Program-made: the position numbers and the translations under genes
Part shown: positions 8,593 through 16,686 of the stretch, in pieces
Numbering within the stretch: the first letter of the stretch is position 1
How the letters are laid out: each line of letters begins with the position of its first letter
Notes under the pieces: model-generated
The model's input: only the letters and a program-made list of their open reading frames with translations
Told to the model about the DNA's origin: nothing
The model's database searches: none
DNA from: an uncultured Roseibium sp.
GTDB lineage: Bacteria > Pseudomonadota > Alphaproteobacteria > Rhizobiales > Stappiaceae
Reading direction: 5' to 3'
Assembly: GCF_947496995.1 (NCBI RefSeq)
Contig: NZ_CANMFD010000001.1
Location: forward strand, 62,001-126,000
Length of the DNA stretch: 64,000 nt

Positions 8593-9336
8593 ATGCTTGA
8601 GGTCAAGAGCCTGAGCAAACACTTCGGCGGTATCCAGGCGGTCGACAAATGTTCGTTTGTGGCCGAGCGTGGCAAGATCACCGCGCTGATCGGGCCGAAC
8701 GGGGCGGGCAAGACGACCGCTTTCAACTGCATCAGCCGTACGATGGCGCCGTCGGCCGGGGAAATCCGGCTGGATGGCAGGCGCATCGACACTCTCCGCC
8801 CCTACCAGGTCACGGCAGCGGGCCTGTCGCGGACCTTTCAGATTTCGCGCAATCTCGCCGACATGACGGTGCTGGAAAACGTCATCTGCCAGTCGAAGAT
8901 CCATGGTTGGCGGGATCTCTTCCGCCCGGCGATGAGCGCGGAGGAAATCGACAAGGCCTTCGGCATTCTCGAATTCCTCGGCATCACACGCATCGCCCAC
9001 GAAGACGGGTCCAACCTGAGTTACGGCCAGAAAAAGCTGATGGACCTCGCGGCGCTGCTGATGAGCGACCCGAAGATCATTCTCCTTGATGAACCGGCCG
9101 GCGGCGTCAACCCGACGCTGCTGGAGGAAATCATCGGCCATATCCGCAAGCTCAACGAGCAGGGACTGACAGTCCTCATCGTCGAGCACAACATGGACCT
9201 GATCATGCGATTGTCCCACCGGGTTGTCGTCATGGCACATGGACGGGTGATTGCCGATGGCACCCCGGACGAGGTTCGCGAAAATCCGGACGTGCTGGAC
9301 GCCTATCTGGGCGGTGCACTTGAGGAGGCTGCATGA
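8593..9336 (+). CDS. livG: Liv-type ABC transporter ATPase (LivG-like)
   Basis: A 247-aa ATPase. Walker A is GPNGAGKTT, the signature is LSYGQKKLMDLA, Walker B is PKIILLDEPAGG, and the switch histidine is in LIVEHNMDLIM. The sequence GQKK in place of GQQR is usual for LivG. ATG 8593 is preceded by GGAGGA; a TTG at 8575 is a weaker alternative. It overlaps livF by 4 bp (ATGA) and powers import with the following three proteins. Confidence 0.93.
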   Translation: MLEVKSLSKHFGGIQAVDKCSFVAERGKITALIGPNGAGKTTAFNCISRTMAPSAGEIRLDGRRIDTLRPYQVTAAGLSRTFQISRNLADMTVLENVICQSKIHGWRDLFRPAMSAEEIDKAFGILEFLGITRIAHEDGSNLSYGQKKLMDLAALLMSDPKIILLDEPAGGVNPTLLEEIIGHIRKLNEQGLTVLIVEHNMDLIMRLSHRVVVMAHGRVIADGTPDEVRENPDVLDAYLGGALEEAA

Positions 9337-10061
9337 GCGGACTTCTGGAAGTTTCCAACGTGGTTGCCGGTTACGGTGACGGCCCCGCCATCCTGGACGG
9401 CGCCAACCTGTCGGTTCAGCCGGGCAAGGTTCACTGCATCATCGGTCCCAACGGCGCCGGCAAATCCACGCTGCTGAAGACGATCGTCGGCATGCTGAAG
9501 ATCCGCCAGGGCAGCGTGACCTTCAAGGGCGAGAGCCTCAAGGGCAAGCGGCCGGACCAGATTCTGCGCCGGGGCATATGCTTCGTCCCGCAGGAACGGG
9601 CGCTGTTTCCCAAGATGACCGTTAGGGAAAACCTCCGTATGGGTGGCTTCTCGCTGGCCGACAAGTCGAAGCTGGAAAAACGGATCGACGAAATCGAGGA
9701 GCGCTTTCCGATCCTCGGCGAACGGCGCGACCAGCATGCCGGTACCATGTCGGGCGGCCAGCAGCAGACCCTTGCCATGGCGCGCACCCTGATCCTCAAG
9801 CCGGAAATCGTCATGCTCGACGAACCGTCGCTCGGGCTCGCACCGAAGATCGTCAAGGAGGTCTTCTCCATCATGCGGCTGATGGCCGATGAAGGGATCA
9901 CAATCCTGCTGGTGGAGCAGAACGCGCTGATGGGATTGAAGCACGCCGACTGGGGCGTTGTGCTCGACCTTGGCCGGACCCTGTTCGAGGGGCCCGCGGC
10001 GGAGGTGCTGACGGATCCGAGGATCCAGGAACTCTATCTTGGTGGAAAGAAGGCTGCGTAA
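9333..10061 (+). CDS. livF: Liv-type ABC transporter ATPase (LivF-like)
   Basis: Second ATPase (242 aa) of the importer. Walker A is GPNGAGKSTL, the signature is MSGGQQQTLAMAR, Walker B is PEIVMLDEPSLGLAP, and the H-loop position reads VEQN as in other LivF proteins. Translation is coupled at both ends: a 4-bp overlap with livG and a 1-bp overlap (TAATG) with livH. Confidence 0.93.
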   Translation: MSGLLEVSNVVAGYGDGPAILDGANLSVQPGKVHCIIGPNGAGKSTLLKTIVGMLKIRQGSVTFKGESLKGKRPDQILRRGICFVPQERALFPKMTVRENLRMGGFSLADKSKLEKRIDEIEERFPILGERRDQHAGTMSGGQQQTLAMARTLILKPEIVMLDEPSLGLAPKIVKEVFSIMRLMADEGITILLVEQNALMGLKHADWGVVLDLGRTLFEGPAAEVLTDPRIQELYLGGKKAA

Positions 10062-10939
10062 TGGCTGAGGTCATTCAAATACTTATACTCGGGATGGCCC
10101 TCGGCGGGGTCTATGCCCTGATGGGCTCCGGACTGAGCCTGGTGTTCGGTGTCATGCGCATCGTCAACCTGGCCCATCCGGTGCTGATCATGGCGGGAGC
10201 CTATGTCGCCTACTGGGCGGCCCGCCTCTACGGGCTCGACCCGCTTCTCACGCTGCCGATTGCCGCCATCATCCTCGCGGCAACCGGCGTGATCCTCTAC
10301 AAGCTGGTTTTCGAACGCGAGGCCAGATCCGCGAAATACTCCGAAATGACCGTGCTCCTGACCTTCGCCCTGGCGATGGTGCTCGAGGGGGCGCTGGGGA
10401 CGGCCTTCACCAACACCCAGCGCGTCACGTCGCCGGACTATGCGACCGACGCCTTCTTTATCGGCGACATCTTCATCCCCAAGGGACAGCTCTATGCCGG
10501 CATTGTCTCCCTCGCGATCATTTCCGCGCTGGCCCTGTTCCTGAAATACTCCCGCTTCGGCTATGCGATCCGCGCCACCACCCAGAACCGGGAGGCGGCC
10601 GAACTGCTGGGCGTGAACGTCAATTTCGTCGGGCTTGTGAGTTTCGCGATCGGGATCGGCCTTGCCGGTGCCGCGGGTTCGCTGGTGTCCTTCGTGTTCT
10701 CGTTCTTTCCGGCAAAACACTGGGAGTGGATCGCAGTCCTGATGTCCCTCGTGGTGCTTGGCGGCATGGGTTCCATTTTCGGCACCGTCCTGGCCTCGTT
10801 CATCCTGGCCGTCATCGCCGCATTCATCGGCGCCTACTTCGGCGCCACCTGGTCCACCCTGACGTTCTTTGTCGCCTTGTTCGTGGTGCTTCTTGTCAGG
10901 CCCCAGGGGATCTTTGGCGAAAAACCGGAGTTGGCATAG
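10061..10939 (+). CDS. livH: Liv-type ABC transporter permease (LivH-like)
   Basis: Inner-membrane permease (292 aa, about eight helices) of the branched-chain amino acid type. The opening LGMALGGVYALMGSGLSLVFG is the hallmark of LivH, and the coupling helix region FGYAIRATTQNREAAELLGV is clear. It overlaps both neighbours by one base, within the five-gene transport unit. Confidence 0.93.
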   Translation: MAEVIQILILGMALGGVYALMGSGLSLVFGVMRIVNLAHPVLIMAGAYVAYWAARLYGLDPLLTLPIAAIILAATGVILYKLVFEREARSAKYSEMTVLLTFALAMVLEGALGTAFTNTQRVTSPDYATDAFFIGDIFIPKGQLYAGIVSLAIISALALFLKYSRFGYAIRATTQNREAAELLGVNVNFVGLVSFAIGIGLAGAAGSLVSFVFSFFPAKHWEWIAVLMSLVVLGGMGSIFGTVLASFILAVIAAFIGAYFGATWSTLTFFVALFVVLLVRPQGIFGEKPELA

Positions 10940-11970
10940 TGGCTAGCCTTGATACCAATGACGTGCTTGTGGCGCGTAAAGCCTATAACGCCGGCCTCGT
11001 CCAGGACGTTTCGAAGGAACGGGCCTACTGGTTCCCGGCCCTGGTCCTGGCGCTGCTCCTGCTGTTGCCCGTCCTGCAATTCACCGGCAACTACAATTAT
11101 CTGATCCACCTAGTCCTGTTCACGGCCAGCTATGTGGTCATGGCCTCGGGCTGGAACATTCTGGGCGGCTTCACCGGCTACATCTCGCTGGGACACAACG
11201 TGTTCTTTGCGGTCGGAGGATATTTCGCCGGCATGATCTTCGCCCGCTACGGCATCTCGACGATCATCCTGGCGCCCTTCGCCGGTCTGGTCGCCGGTCT
11301 GCTCGGCTATCTCGTCGGCCAGATCACCCTCAGGGTGCGCGGGCCGTCGTTCATCATCTCTTCGCTGGCGCTGGTGATGATCTTCCGCATCCTGTTCGAA
11401 AACTGGGATTTCGTCGGCGGGGCCGCAGGCGTGTCGCTGAAGGCGAACGACCTTCCCGTGCAATGGGCCAAGCTGCCCTACTATTATGCCTTCGTCATCA
11501 TGGCCGCCTTCTCTGTCTGGGCCGCCTACCGCATCAAGCACTCCAAGTTCGGGCTGGGTCTGCGGGCCATCTCCAAGGACGAGATCAAGGCGGAAAGCGC
11601 GGGCATCAACACCCGGTTCTACAAGACGCTCGCCTTTGCCATCTCGGCATTCTTCGTCGGCATGGCAGGTGCGGTCTGGGGCGAATACCTGACCTATATC
11701 CGGCCGAACATCTTCCTGATCATCCTCGTCTCGGTGAACATGGTGCTGATCTGCATTCTCGGCGGAAAGGGAACCATCGCCGGGCCGGTGATCGGCGCCG
11801 TGCTCCTGGTGGCCTTCAACGAGTTCTTTGTCGCGACCCTGGGCGCCTCGGAGATCAACATCCTGGCAACCGGTCTCATCATGATGCTCTGCCTGATGTT
11901 CTTCCCGCTCGGCATCGTCGGCACGCTCGCGCGCCTTAGGAAGTTGCCGCGCATTCTGAACTGGGATTGA
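10939..11970 (+). CDS. livM: Liv-type ABC transporter permease (LivM-like)
   Basis: Second permease (343 aa, about ten helices). The LivM block SGWNILGGFTGYISLGHNVF is followed by the coupling motif FGLGLRAISKDEIKAESAGI and a C-terminal GGKGTIAGPVIGAVLL. The start is GTG 10939, sharing one base with the livH stop; the frame is open further upstream only as a shadow of livH. The N-terminal extension of about 30 residues before the first helix is somewhat long. Confidence 0.92.
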   Translation: MASLDTNDVLVARKAYNAGLVQDVSKERAYWFPALVLALLLLLPVLQFTGNYNYLIHLVLFTASYVVMASGWNILGGFTGYISLGHNVFFAVGGYFAGMIFARYGISTIILAPFAGLVAGLLGYLVGQITLRVRGPSFIISSLALVMIFRILFENWDFVGGAAGVSLKANDLPVQWAKLPYYYAFVIMAAFSVWAAYRIKHSKFGLGLRAISKDEIKAESAGINTRFYKTLAFAISAFFVGMAGAVWGEYLTYIRPNIFLIILVSVNMVLICILGGKGTIAGPVIGAVLLVAFNEFFVATLGASEINILATGLIMMLCLMFFPLGIVGTLARLRKLPRILNWD

Positions 11971-11975
11971 GGGTC

Positions 11976-12758
11976 ATGAGTTCTTTCGTGCTTCACAATG
12001 CGCCGCAATCGACCTGCTCTCAGCGGGTACGCTACGCGCTGCATGCCAAGGGCATCGACTTTGAGGAACACAAGCTGGATCTGTTCTCCGGCGATCAGCT
12101 GAAGCCGGAATATCTGGCGATCAATCCCAACGGTGTCGTGCCGGCTCTGGTTCACGATGGAACACCCGTCATCGACAGTGCGGTGATCCTGGAATACCTG
12201 GAAGACATATTGCCCGGAACCGCGCACATGCGGCCCGAGGACCCGCGCGAAACGGCGAAACTGCGGGCGATGATGCGCTTTATCGACGAGGTGCCGACAC
12301 CGGCGATCCGGGTGCCGTCCTACAATCTGGCCTTCCTGCCCCATTTCCAGGCGATGAGCGAAGCGGACTTTCAGGCGCTTTGCGACAGCAAGCCGCTGCG
12401 CAGGGAGTTCCTGATGAAAATGGGCCGCACCGGTTTTCCGAAGCAGGACATGGACGAGGCGCTTGGCCGGCTGACGCGCGGCGTGGAACGCATGGCGCGC
12501 TGGCTGGAGGAAAGCGGCGGGCCGTGGATCCTGGGTGAGGACATCTCTCTGGCCGATGTGGCGATCATGCCGGTCATCGTGCGCATGGACGACATCAATC
12601 TGGGTGGAATTTGGCAGGACTATCCGGCTATCGGTGCGTGGCTGGAGCGGATCAGGTTGACGGAGCCTTTCCCGGAGACCTACTACCATGGCTCTCTTCT
12701 AACGGAAAAATATCCGCACCTTGCCGCGCTGCGCAACGAGCGGATGGCAGAGGCCTGA
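11976..12758 (+). CDS. Glutathione S-transferase family protein
   Basis: A 260-aa GST. The N-terminal thioredoxin-like domain (about 1-80) contains the glutathione-site residues STCSQRVRYALHAKGI and the cis-proline NPNGVVPALVHDG, then DSAVILEYLED; the helical C-terminal domain has ILGEDISLADVAIMPVI. Its place inside a catabolic operon, rather than alone, suggests glutathione-dependent ether cleavage, isomerisation or dehalogenation of a pathway intermediate, but no residue pattern settles which. ATG 11976 lies 5 bp after livM. Confidence 0.88.
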   Translation: MSSFVLHNAPQSTCSQRVRYALHAKGIDFEEHKLDLFSGDQLKPEYLAINPNGVVPALVHDGTPVIDSAVILEYLEDILPGTAHMRPEDPRETAKLRAMMRFIDEVPTPAIRVPSYNLAFLPHFQAMSEADFQALCDSKPLRREFLMKMGRTGFPKQDMDEALGRLTRGVERMARWLEESGGPWILGEDISLADVAIMPVIVRMDDINLGGIWQDYPAIGAWLERIRLTEPFPETYYHGSLLTEKYPHLAALRNERMAEA

Positions 12759-12763
12759 AAACG

Positions 12764-13210
12764 ATGCAAATGGTTCCCTACATGCTTGCGACGGTGGTCA
12801 TCGGAATGATGCTGTCAACGCAGCCGCCGCTTAATTCCATGCTCGGACGCGCTGTTGGCAGTGCCTATGGCGCGGCCACGATTTCCATCGCGGTGGCTCT
12901 GGCAAGCATCCTTGCCTTCATTGTCTTCTCCGGGTGGGGAGACATCTCGCGCAAGTCCCTGGGTTCCGTGCCCTGGTGGGTCTATCTGTCCGGTCTCGCC
13001 GGCGCGATTTTCGTAGCCTCGGGTCCGGTCGTGGCGCCCGTCACCGGGGCCATGGTGTTTTTCGTGTGCATCGTCGCCGGTCAGCTCATCGGCTCGATGC
13101 TGGCCGACCATTTCGGAGCTTTCGGCCTCGATGTGCGGACGGTCTCGGTCTGGCGACTTCTGGGACTGGCGATGGTTCTCGGCGGGGCCCTCCTGGTCAG
13201 TCGCGGCTAA
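12764..13210 (+). CDS. DMT-superfamily membrane protein, YdcZ/DUF606 type
   Basis: A 148-aa protein with five predicted helices. The features STQPPLNSMLGRAVGS, PWWVYLSGLAGAIFV and FVCIVAGQLIGSMLADHFG are those of the YdcZ (DUF606) family of small drug/metabolite-type transporters. ATG 12764 lies 5 bp after the GST gene. It might export or exchange a by-product of the pathway. It ends the first part of the plus-strand run; the next 136 bp contain operator 5. Confidence 0.85.
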   Translation: MQMVPYMLATVVIGMMLSTQPPLNSMLGRAVGSAYGAATISIAVALASILAFIVFSGWGDISRKSLGSVPWWVYLSGLAGAIFVASGPVVAPVTGAMVFFVCIVAGQLIGSMLADHFGAFGLDVRTVSVWRLLGLAMVLGGALLVSRG

Positions 13211-13253
13211 CACGGATCTGGGGCGGATCAAGAGAACGCGTTTCGCCCGCATA

Positions 13254-13267
13254 TGCAATCGATTGCG
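13254..13267. promoter_or_regulatory. LacI-family operator TGCAATCGATTGCG (site 5)
   Basis: Identical to site 4 and placed 80-93 bp upstream of the M24 gene, inside the plus-strand run. It implies a second LacI-controlled start or an internal roadblock. No convincing -35/-10 pair is visible next to it. A 7-bp inverted repeat (CGCATTC-CTT-GAATGCG, 13266-13282) overlaps its right end. Confidence 0.75.
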
Positions 13268-13346
13268 CATTCCTTGAATGCGGACTGAGGAACAAGGAGC
13301 GCGCCGGAAAGACCGGCACCGCGTTCCACGATGAGGAGAAAAGACA

Positions 13347-14645
13347 ATGAACCAGGCCCTGACCCCCCGGATACTGCAGCCGGGCGACATGGATCCGAAC
13401 TGGCGCTGGGAAGGCAGATTGCCGGCCTGGGGGCACACGGCGGTCGATTTCGAGCGCCGCGTCGATCATGACCGCTTGCGCCGCTATCGGCTGAGCCGGG
13501 CGAAGGATGCACTCAAGAAGAGCGATTGCGGCTCGCTCCTGCTCTTTGACGTCAACAACATCCGCTACATTTCCGGCACCAAGATCGGCGAGTGGGAACG
13601 GGACAAGATGTGTCGCTTCTGTCTCCTCACAGGCGACGACGAGCCATATGTCTGGGACTTCGGATCGGCCGCCGTTCACCACAAGAAATACGCCGACTGG
13701 CTCAACCCGGAACATTGCCGGGCGGGCGTCGTCGGCATGCGCGGCACCATTCCGCCAAGCTTCGGCCTGATGAAACTCTATGCCGAGGAAATCGCCGGCC
13801 TCATCCGCGACGCCGGCATGTCGGGCATGCCGGTCGGCGTGGACTATGCCGAAACGGCGATGTTCTTCGCCCTGAAGGAAGCCGGCATCAATGTGGTGGA
13901 CGGTCAGCAGATCATGCTGTCGGCGCGCGAGATCAAGAATATCGACGAGATCCAGCTCCTGACCCAGGCGGCGGCGATGGTCGATGGCGTCTATCACATG
14001 ATCTACGAGGAGCTGAAGCCGGGTATTCGCGAAAACGACATCGTCGCGATGTCCAACAAGATGCTCTACGAAATGGGTTCCGACGACGTGGAAGCCATCA
14101 ACGCCATTTCCGGCGAGCGCTGCAACCCGCACCCGCATAATTTCACCGACCGCTACTTCCGGCCGGGCGATCAGGCCTTCTTCGACATCCTCCAGTCCTA
14201 TCAGGGCTACCGGACCTGCTACTACCGCACGTTCAACATCGGCCGGGCGACGCCCGAGCAGACCGATGCCTATGTGAAATGCCGCGAATGGCTCGACGCC
14301 TCCATCGAGCGCATCAAGCCCGGCGTCTCCACCGACAAGGTGGCCGAAGTCTGGCCGACGGCGGAAAGCCTGGGCTTTCCCAATGAGCTGGCGGCATTCG
14401 GCCTGCAATTCGGACATGGGCTGGGACTGGCGCTGCACGAGCGCCCGATCATCTCCCGCGCGGTGTCGCTCGACAATCCGATGGAGATCAAGACGGGCAT
14501 GGTTTTCGCGCTCGAGACCTACTGTCCGGCAGCCGACGGCTATTCGGCGGCCCGGATCGAGGAAGAAGTGGTCGTCACGGATACCGGCTGCGAAGTGATT
14601 TCGCTGTTCCCGGCAGAAGAACTTCCGATCGCCAACCGGTACTGA
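13347..14645 (+). CDS. M24 metallopeptidase-fold enzyme related to DddP/Xaa-Pro peptidase
   Basis: A 432-aa pita-bread-fold protein with a creatinase-like N-terminal domain (about 1-200) and an M24 domain. It resembles the branch that includes the DMSP lyase DddP more than true aminopeptidases. Of the five metal ligands, Asp280 (FFDI), His357 (FGHGLGLALHE), Glu390 (ALETYCP) and Glu405 (RIEEEVVV) are present. The second Asp, expected 11 residues after the first, is Cys291 (GYRTCYYRTF). Either one metal is lost or cysteine co-ordinates it; the enzyme is unlikely to be a standard peptidase. It starts the second half of the LacI-controlled run, just before the oxoacid-dehydrogenase genes, so it may form their substrate by a lyase or hydrolase reaction. 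Confidence 0.85.
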   Translation: MNQALTPRILQPGDMDPNWRWEGRLPAWGHTAVDFERRVDHDRLRRYRLSRAKDALKKSDCGSLLLFDVNNIRYISGTKIGEWERDKMCRFCLLTGDDEPYVWDFGSAAVHHKKYADWLNPEHCRAGVVGMRGTIPPSFGLMKLYAEEIAGLIRDAGMSGMPVGVDYAETAMFFALKEAGINVVDGQQIMLSAREIKNIDEIQLLTQAAAMVDGVYHMIYEELKPGIRENDIVAMSNKMLYEMGSDDVEAINAISGERCNPHPHNFTDRYFRPGDQAFFDILQSYQGYRTCYYRTFNIGRATPEQTDAYVKCREWLDASIERIKPGVSTDKVAEVWPTAESLGFPNELAAFGLQFGHGLGLALHERPIISRAVSLDNPMEIKTGMVFALETYCPAADGYSAARIEEEVVVTDTGCEVISLFPAEELPIANRY

Positions 14646-14659
14646 CCGACGTCCGACCC

Positions 14660-14691
14660 ACCCGGTCCGGCGCGCCGTTCGCCGGCCGGGT
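14660..14691 (+). terminator. Strong GC hairpin between the M24 gene and the E1-alpha gene
   Basis: ACCCGG (14660-14665) pairs with CCGGGT (14686-14691), and CCGGCG (14667-14672) with CGCCGG (14680-14685): 12 paired bases with one bulged T and a 7-base loop. No T tract follows, so it is more likely an attenuator or RNA-processing boundary inside the operon than a full stop. Confidence 0.4.
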
Positions 14692-14710
14692 CCCTTCGCA
14701 GGAGTTTCAA

Positions 14711-15700
14711 ATGGCAGCCAGAAAGTCTAAGGCCAATACGGAAGCCTATCTGCGCATGTATCGCCAGATGGCGCGAATCCGCGCGTTCGAGGACAACGCC
14801 AACCAGCTCTATCTCTCGGCGAAGATGCCGGGACTGACCCACATGTATTCCGGTCAGGAAGCGGTTGCGGTCGGCATATGCGAGGCGCTCACCTCCGACG
14901 ACAAGATCACCTCCACCCATCGCGGCCATGGACATTGCGTCGCCAAGGGTGCGGAGTTCCGGCAGATGTTCTGCGAGCTTCTGGGCAAAGCCGAAGGCTA
15001 TTGCCGCGGCAAGGGCGGATCCATGCATATCGCCGATCAGGCGAACGGCAATCTCGGTGCGAACGCCATTGTCGGCGGGTCTATGGGCATTGCCACCGGC
15101 TCGGCCCTGACCGCCAAGCGCCAGGGCACCGGCCATGTGACGGTCTGCTTTTTCGGCGATGGCGCCACGGCGCAGGGGCTCTGGTACGAGGTCATGAACA
15201 TGGCCGCGCTCTGGAAGCTGCCGATCATCTATGCCTGCGAAAACAACGGTTACAGCGAATATACCAAGACGGCGGAGATCGCCGCCGGCTCGCTGACGGC
15301 ACGCGCCGAGGCCTTCGGTATCGAGTCCTTCACCGTGGACGGTCAGGACGTGCTGGCCGTGAACGATCTGGCACAAACGCTGGTCGCGCGGTGCCGCAAG
15401 GGCGAGGGACCGTTCTTCGTGGAACTCGAAACCTACAGGTATCACGGACACCATGTCGGCGACATCAACCGCGACTACTACCGGACGAAGGACGAGGAAG
15501 CCGACTGGAAAAAGCACCGCGATCCCATCGTGAATTTCGGCAAGTGGCTGATCGGTCAGAAGATCGTCACGCCGGACGAACTCGTTTCCATGGACAACGA
15601 GGTCCGGGCGGATGCCGAGGCCGCCGTCGGGTACGCGCTCGAAGCGCCCTATCCGGATGTTTGCGAAGTCGACATGCATGTTTTCGCCGAGGGGGCCTGA
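14711..15700 (+). CDS. 2-oxoacid/acetoin dehydrogenase E1 component, alpha subunit
   Basis: Thiamine-diphosphate enzyme subunit (329 aa). The ThDP motif runs from GDGATAQG to CENNGYSEYT with the expected spacing; STHRGHGHCVAKG and RGKGGSMHI are also typical of pyruvate/acetoin-type E1-alpha. With E1-beta it decarboxylates an oxoacid or cleaves a diketone/acetoin-like compound and passes the acyl group to a lipoyl domain. GGAG lies 7 bases before ATG 14711, and the beta gene starts on the next base after the stop. Sequence alone does not separate pyruvate from acetoin or another substrate; the context favours a special substrate. Confidence 0.9.
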   Translation: MAARKSKANTEAYLRMYRQMARIRAFEDNANQLYLSAKMPGLTHMYSGQEAVAVGICEALTSDDKITSTHRGHGHCVAKGAEFRQMFCELLGKAEGYCRGKGGSMHIADQANGNLGANAIVGGSMGIATGSALTAKRQGTGHVTVCFFGDGATAQGLWYEVMNMAALWKLPIIYACENNGYSEYTKTAEIAAGSLTARAEAFGIESFTVDGQDVLAVNDLAQTLVARCRKGEGPFFVELETYRYHGHHVGDINRDYYRTKDEEADWKKHRDPIVNFGKWLIGQKIVTPDELVSMDNEVRADAEAAVGYALEAPYPDVCEVDMHVFAEGA

Positions 15701-16684
15701 ATGCGCGAAATAACTCTTTCCAGGGCGGTCAATGAAGCGATCGCGGAAGAAATGCGCCGCGACCCGGCGATTTTCCTGATCGGCGAGGATGTGGCGGAAG
15801 CCGGAACCCCGTTCAAGGTGCTCTCGGGTCTGGTCGAAGAATTCGGAACCGAGCGCATCATCGACACGCCGATTTCGGAACCCGGGTTCATGGGGATGGC
15901 CGTCGGTGCGGCCATGACCGGATCCCGGCCGATCGTTGATCTCATGTTCGGCGATTTCCTTTTCCTGGTGATGGACCAACTCTGCAATCAGGCCGCCAAG
16001 ACCCACTACATGTCCGGCGGCAAGCTGAAGGTGCCGCTGGTTCTGCGCACCAATCTGGGTGCGACCCGGCGCTCCGCGGCCCAGCACTCGCAGTCCCTGC
16101 ATGCGCTCGTCGCCCACATACCGGGCCTCAAGGTGGCGCTGCCGTCCTCGGCCTATGAAGCCAAGGGGCTGCTGAAGACCGCGATCCGTGATGACAATCC
16201 GGTCGTGATCTTCGAAGACAAGTTGATGTACAACGACAAGGCGCCCGTCCCGGAAGAGGAATATCTGCTGCCGTTCGGCAAGGCGGAAATTCTGCGCCAG
16301 GGCAAGGACGTCACGCTGGTGGGCACTTCTTCCATGGTTCAGGTTTGCCGGAAGGCGGCAGAGCTTCTGGCGGCGGACGGCATTTCGGCAGAAGTCATCG
16401 ACCCGCGCACCATTGTTCCGCTCGACGAGGACACGATCGTCGGTTCGGCGAAAAAGACCAGTCGGGCCATCGTCGTCGACGAAGGACACCAGAACTTCGG
16501 TGTAACGGCTGAAATCGCCGCGCGCATTTCCGACAAGGCATTCTATTACCTGGATAATCCCGTTCAGCGCATGGGGGCGATGGATGTACCGGTGCCGTTC
16601 TCTCCCGCACTTGAAGACCTGACCGTGCCGACGCCCGAAAAGGTTGCGGAGCGGGCGCGCCGGCTCTGCCGGGGGGAGATCTGA
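15701..16684 (+). CDS. 2-oxoacid/acetoin dehydrogenase E1 component, beta subunit
   Basis: A 327-aa transketolase-like subunit. Key blocks are LIGEDVAEAGTPFKVLSGL, DTPISEPGFMGMAVGAAMTG, and the C-terminal VIDPRTIVPLDEDTIV and VVDEGHQNFGVTAEIAARI. It forms the alpha2-beta2 E1 with the preceding gene, and the ThDP-activating glutamate lies in the SEPGF block. It is followed 2 bp later by the lipoyl-protein gene. Confidence 0.92.
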   Translation: MREITLSRAVNEAIAEEMRRDPAIFLIGEDVAEAGTPFKVLSGLVEEFGTERIIDTPISEPGFMGMAVGAAMTGSRPIVDLMFGDFLFLVMDQLCNQAAKTHYMSGGKLKVPLVLRTNLGATRRSAAQHSQSLHALVAHIPGLKVALPSSAYEAKGLLKTAIRDDNPVVIFEDKLMYNDKAPVPEEEYLLPFGKAEILRQGKDVTLVGTSSMVQVCRKAAELLAADGISAEVIDPRTIVPLDEDTIVGSAKKTSRAIVVDEGHQNFGVTAEIAARISDKAFYYLDNPVQRMGAMDVPVPFSPALEDLTVPTPEKVAERARRLCRGEI

Positions 16685-16686
16685 CG

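Noticed and set aside
13347..14645. Naming the M24 protein DddP (DMSP lyase)
   Set aside because: Only fold-level similarity is seen and one metal ligand differs, so a specific DMSP lyase assignment is not justified.
14540..16489. Long minus-strand open frame (649 codons) opposite the E1 genes
   Set aside because: It is a shadow of the E1-alpha/beta coding region, with high GC third positions on the real strand, and its translation shows no family features.
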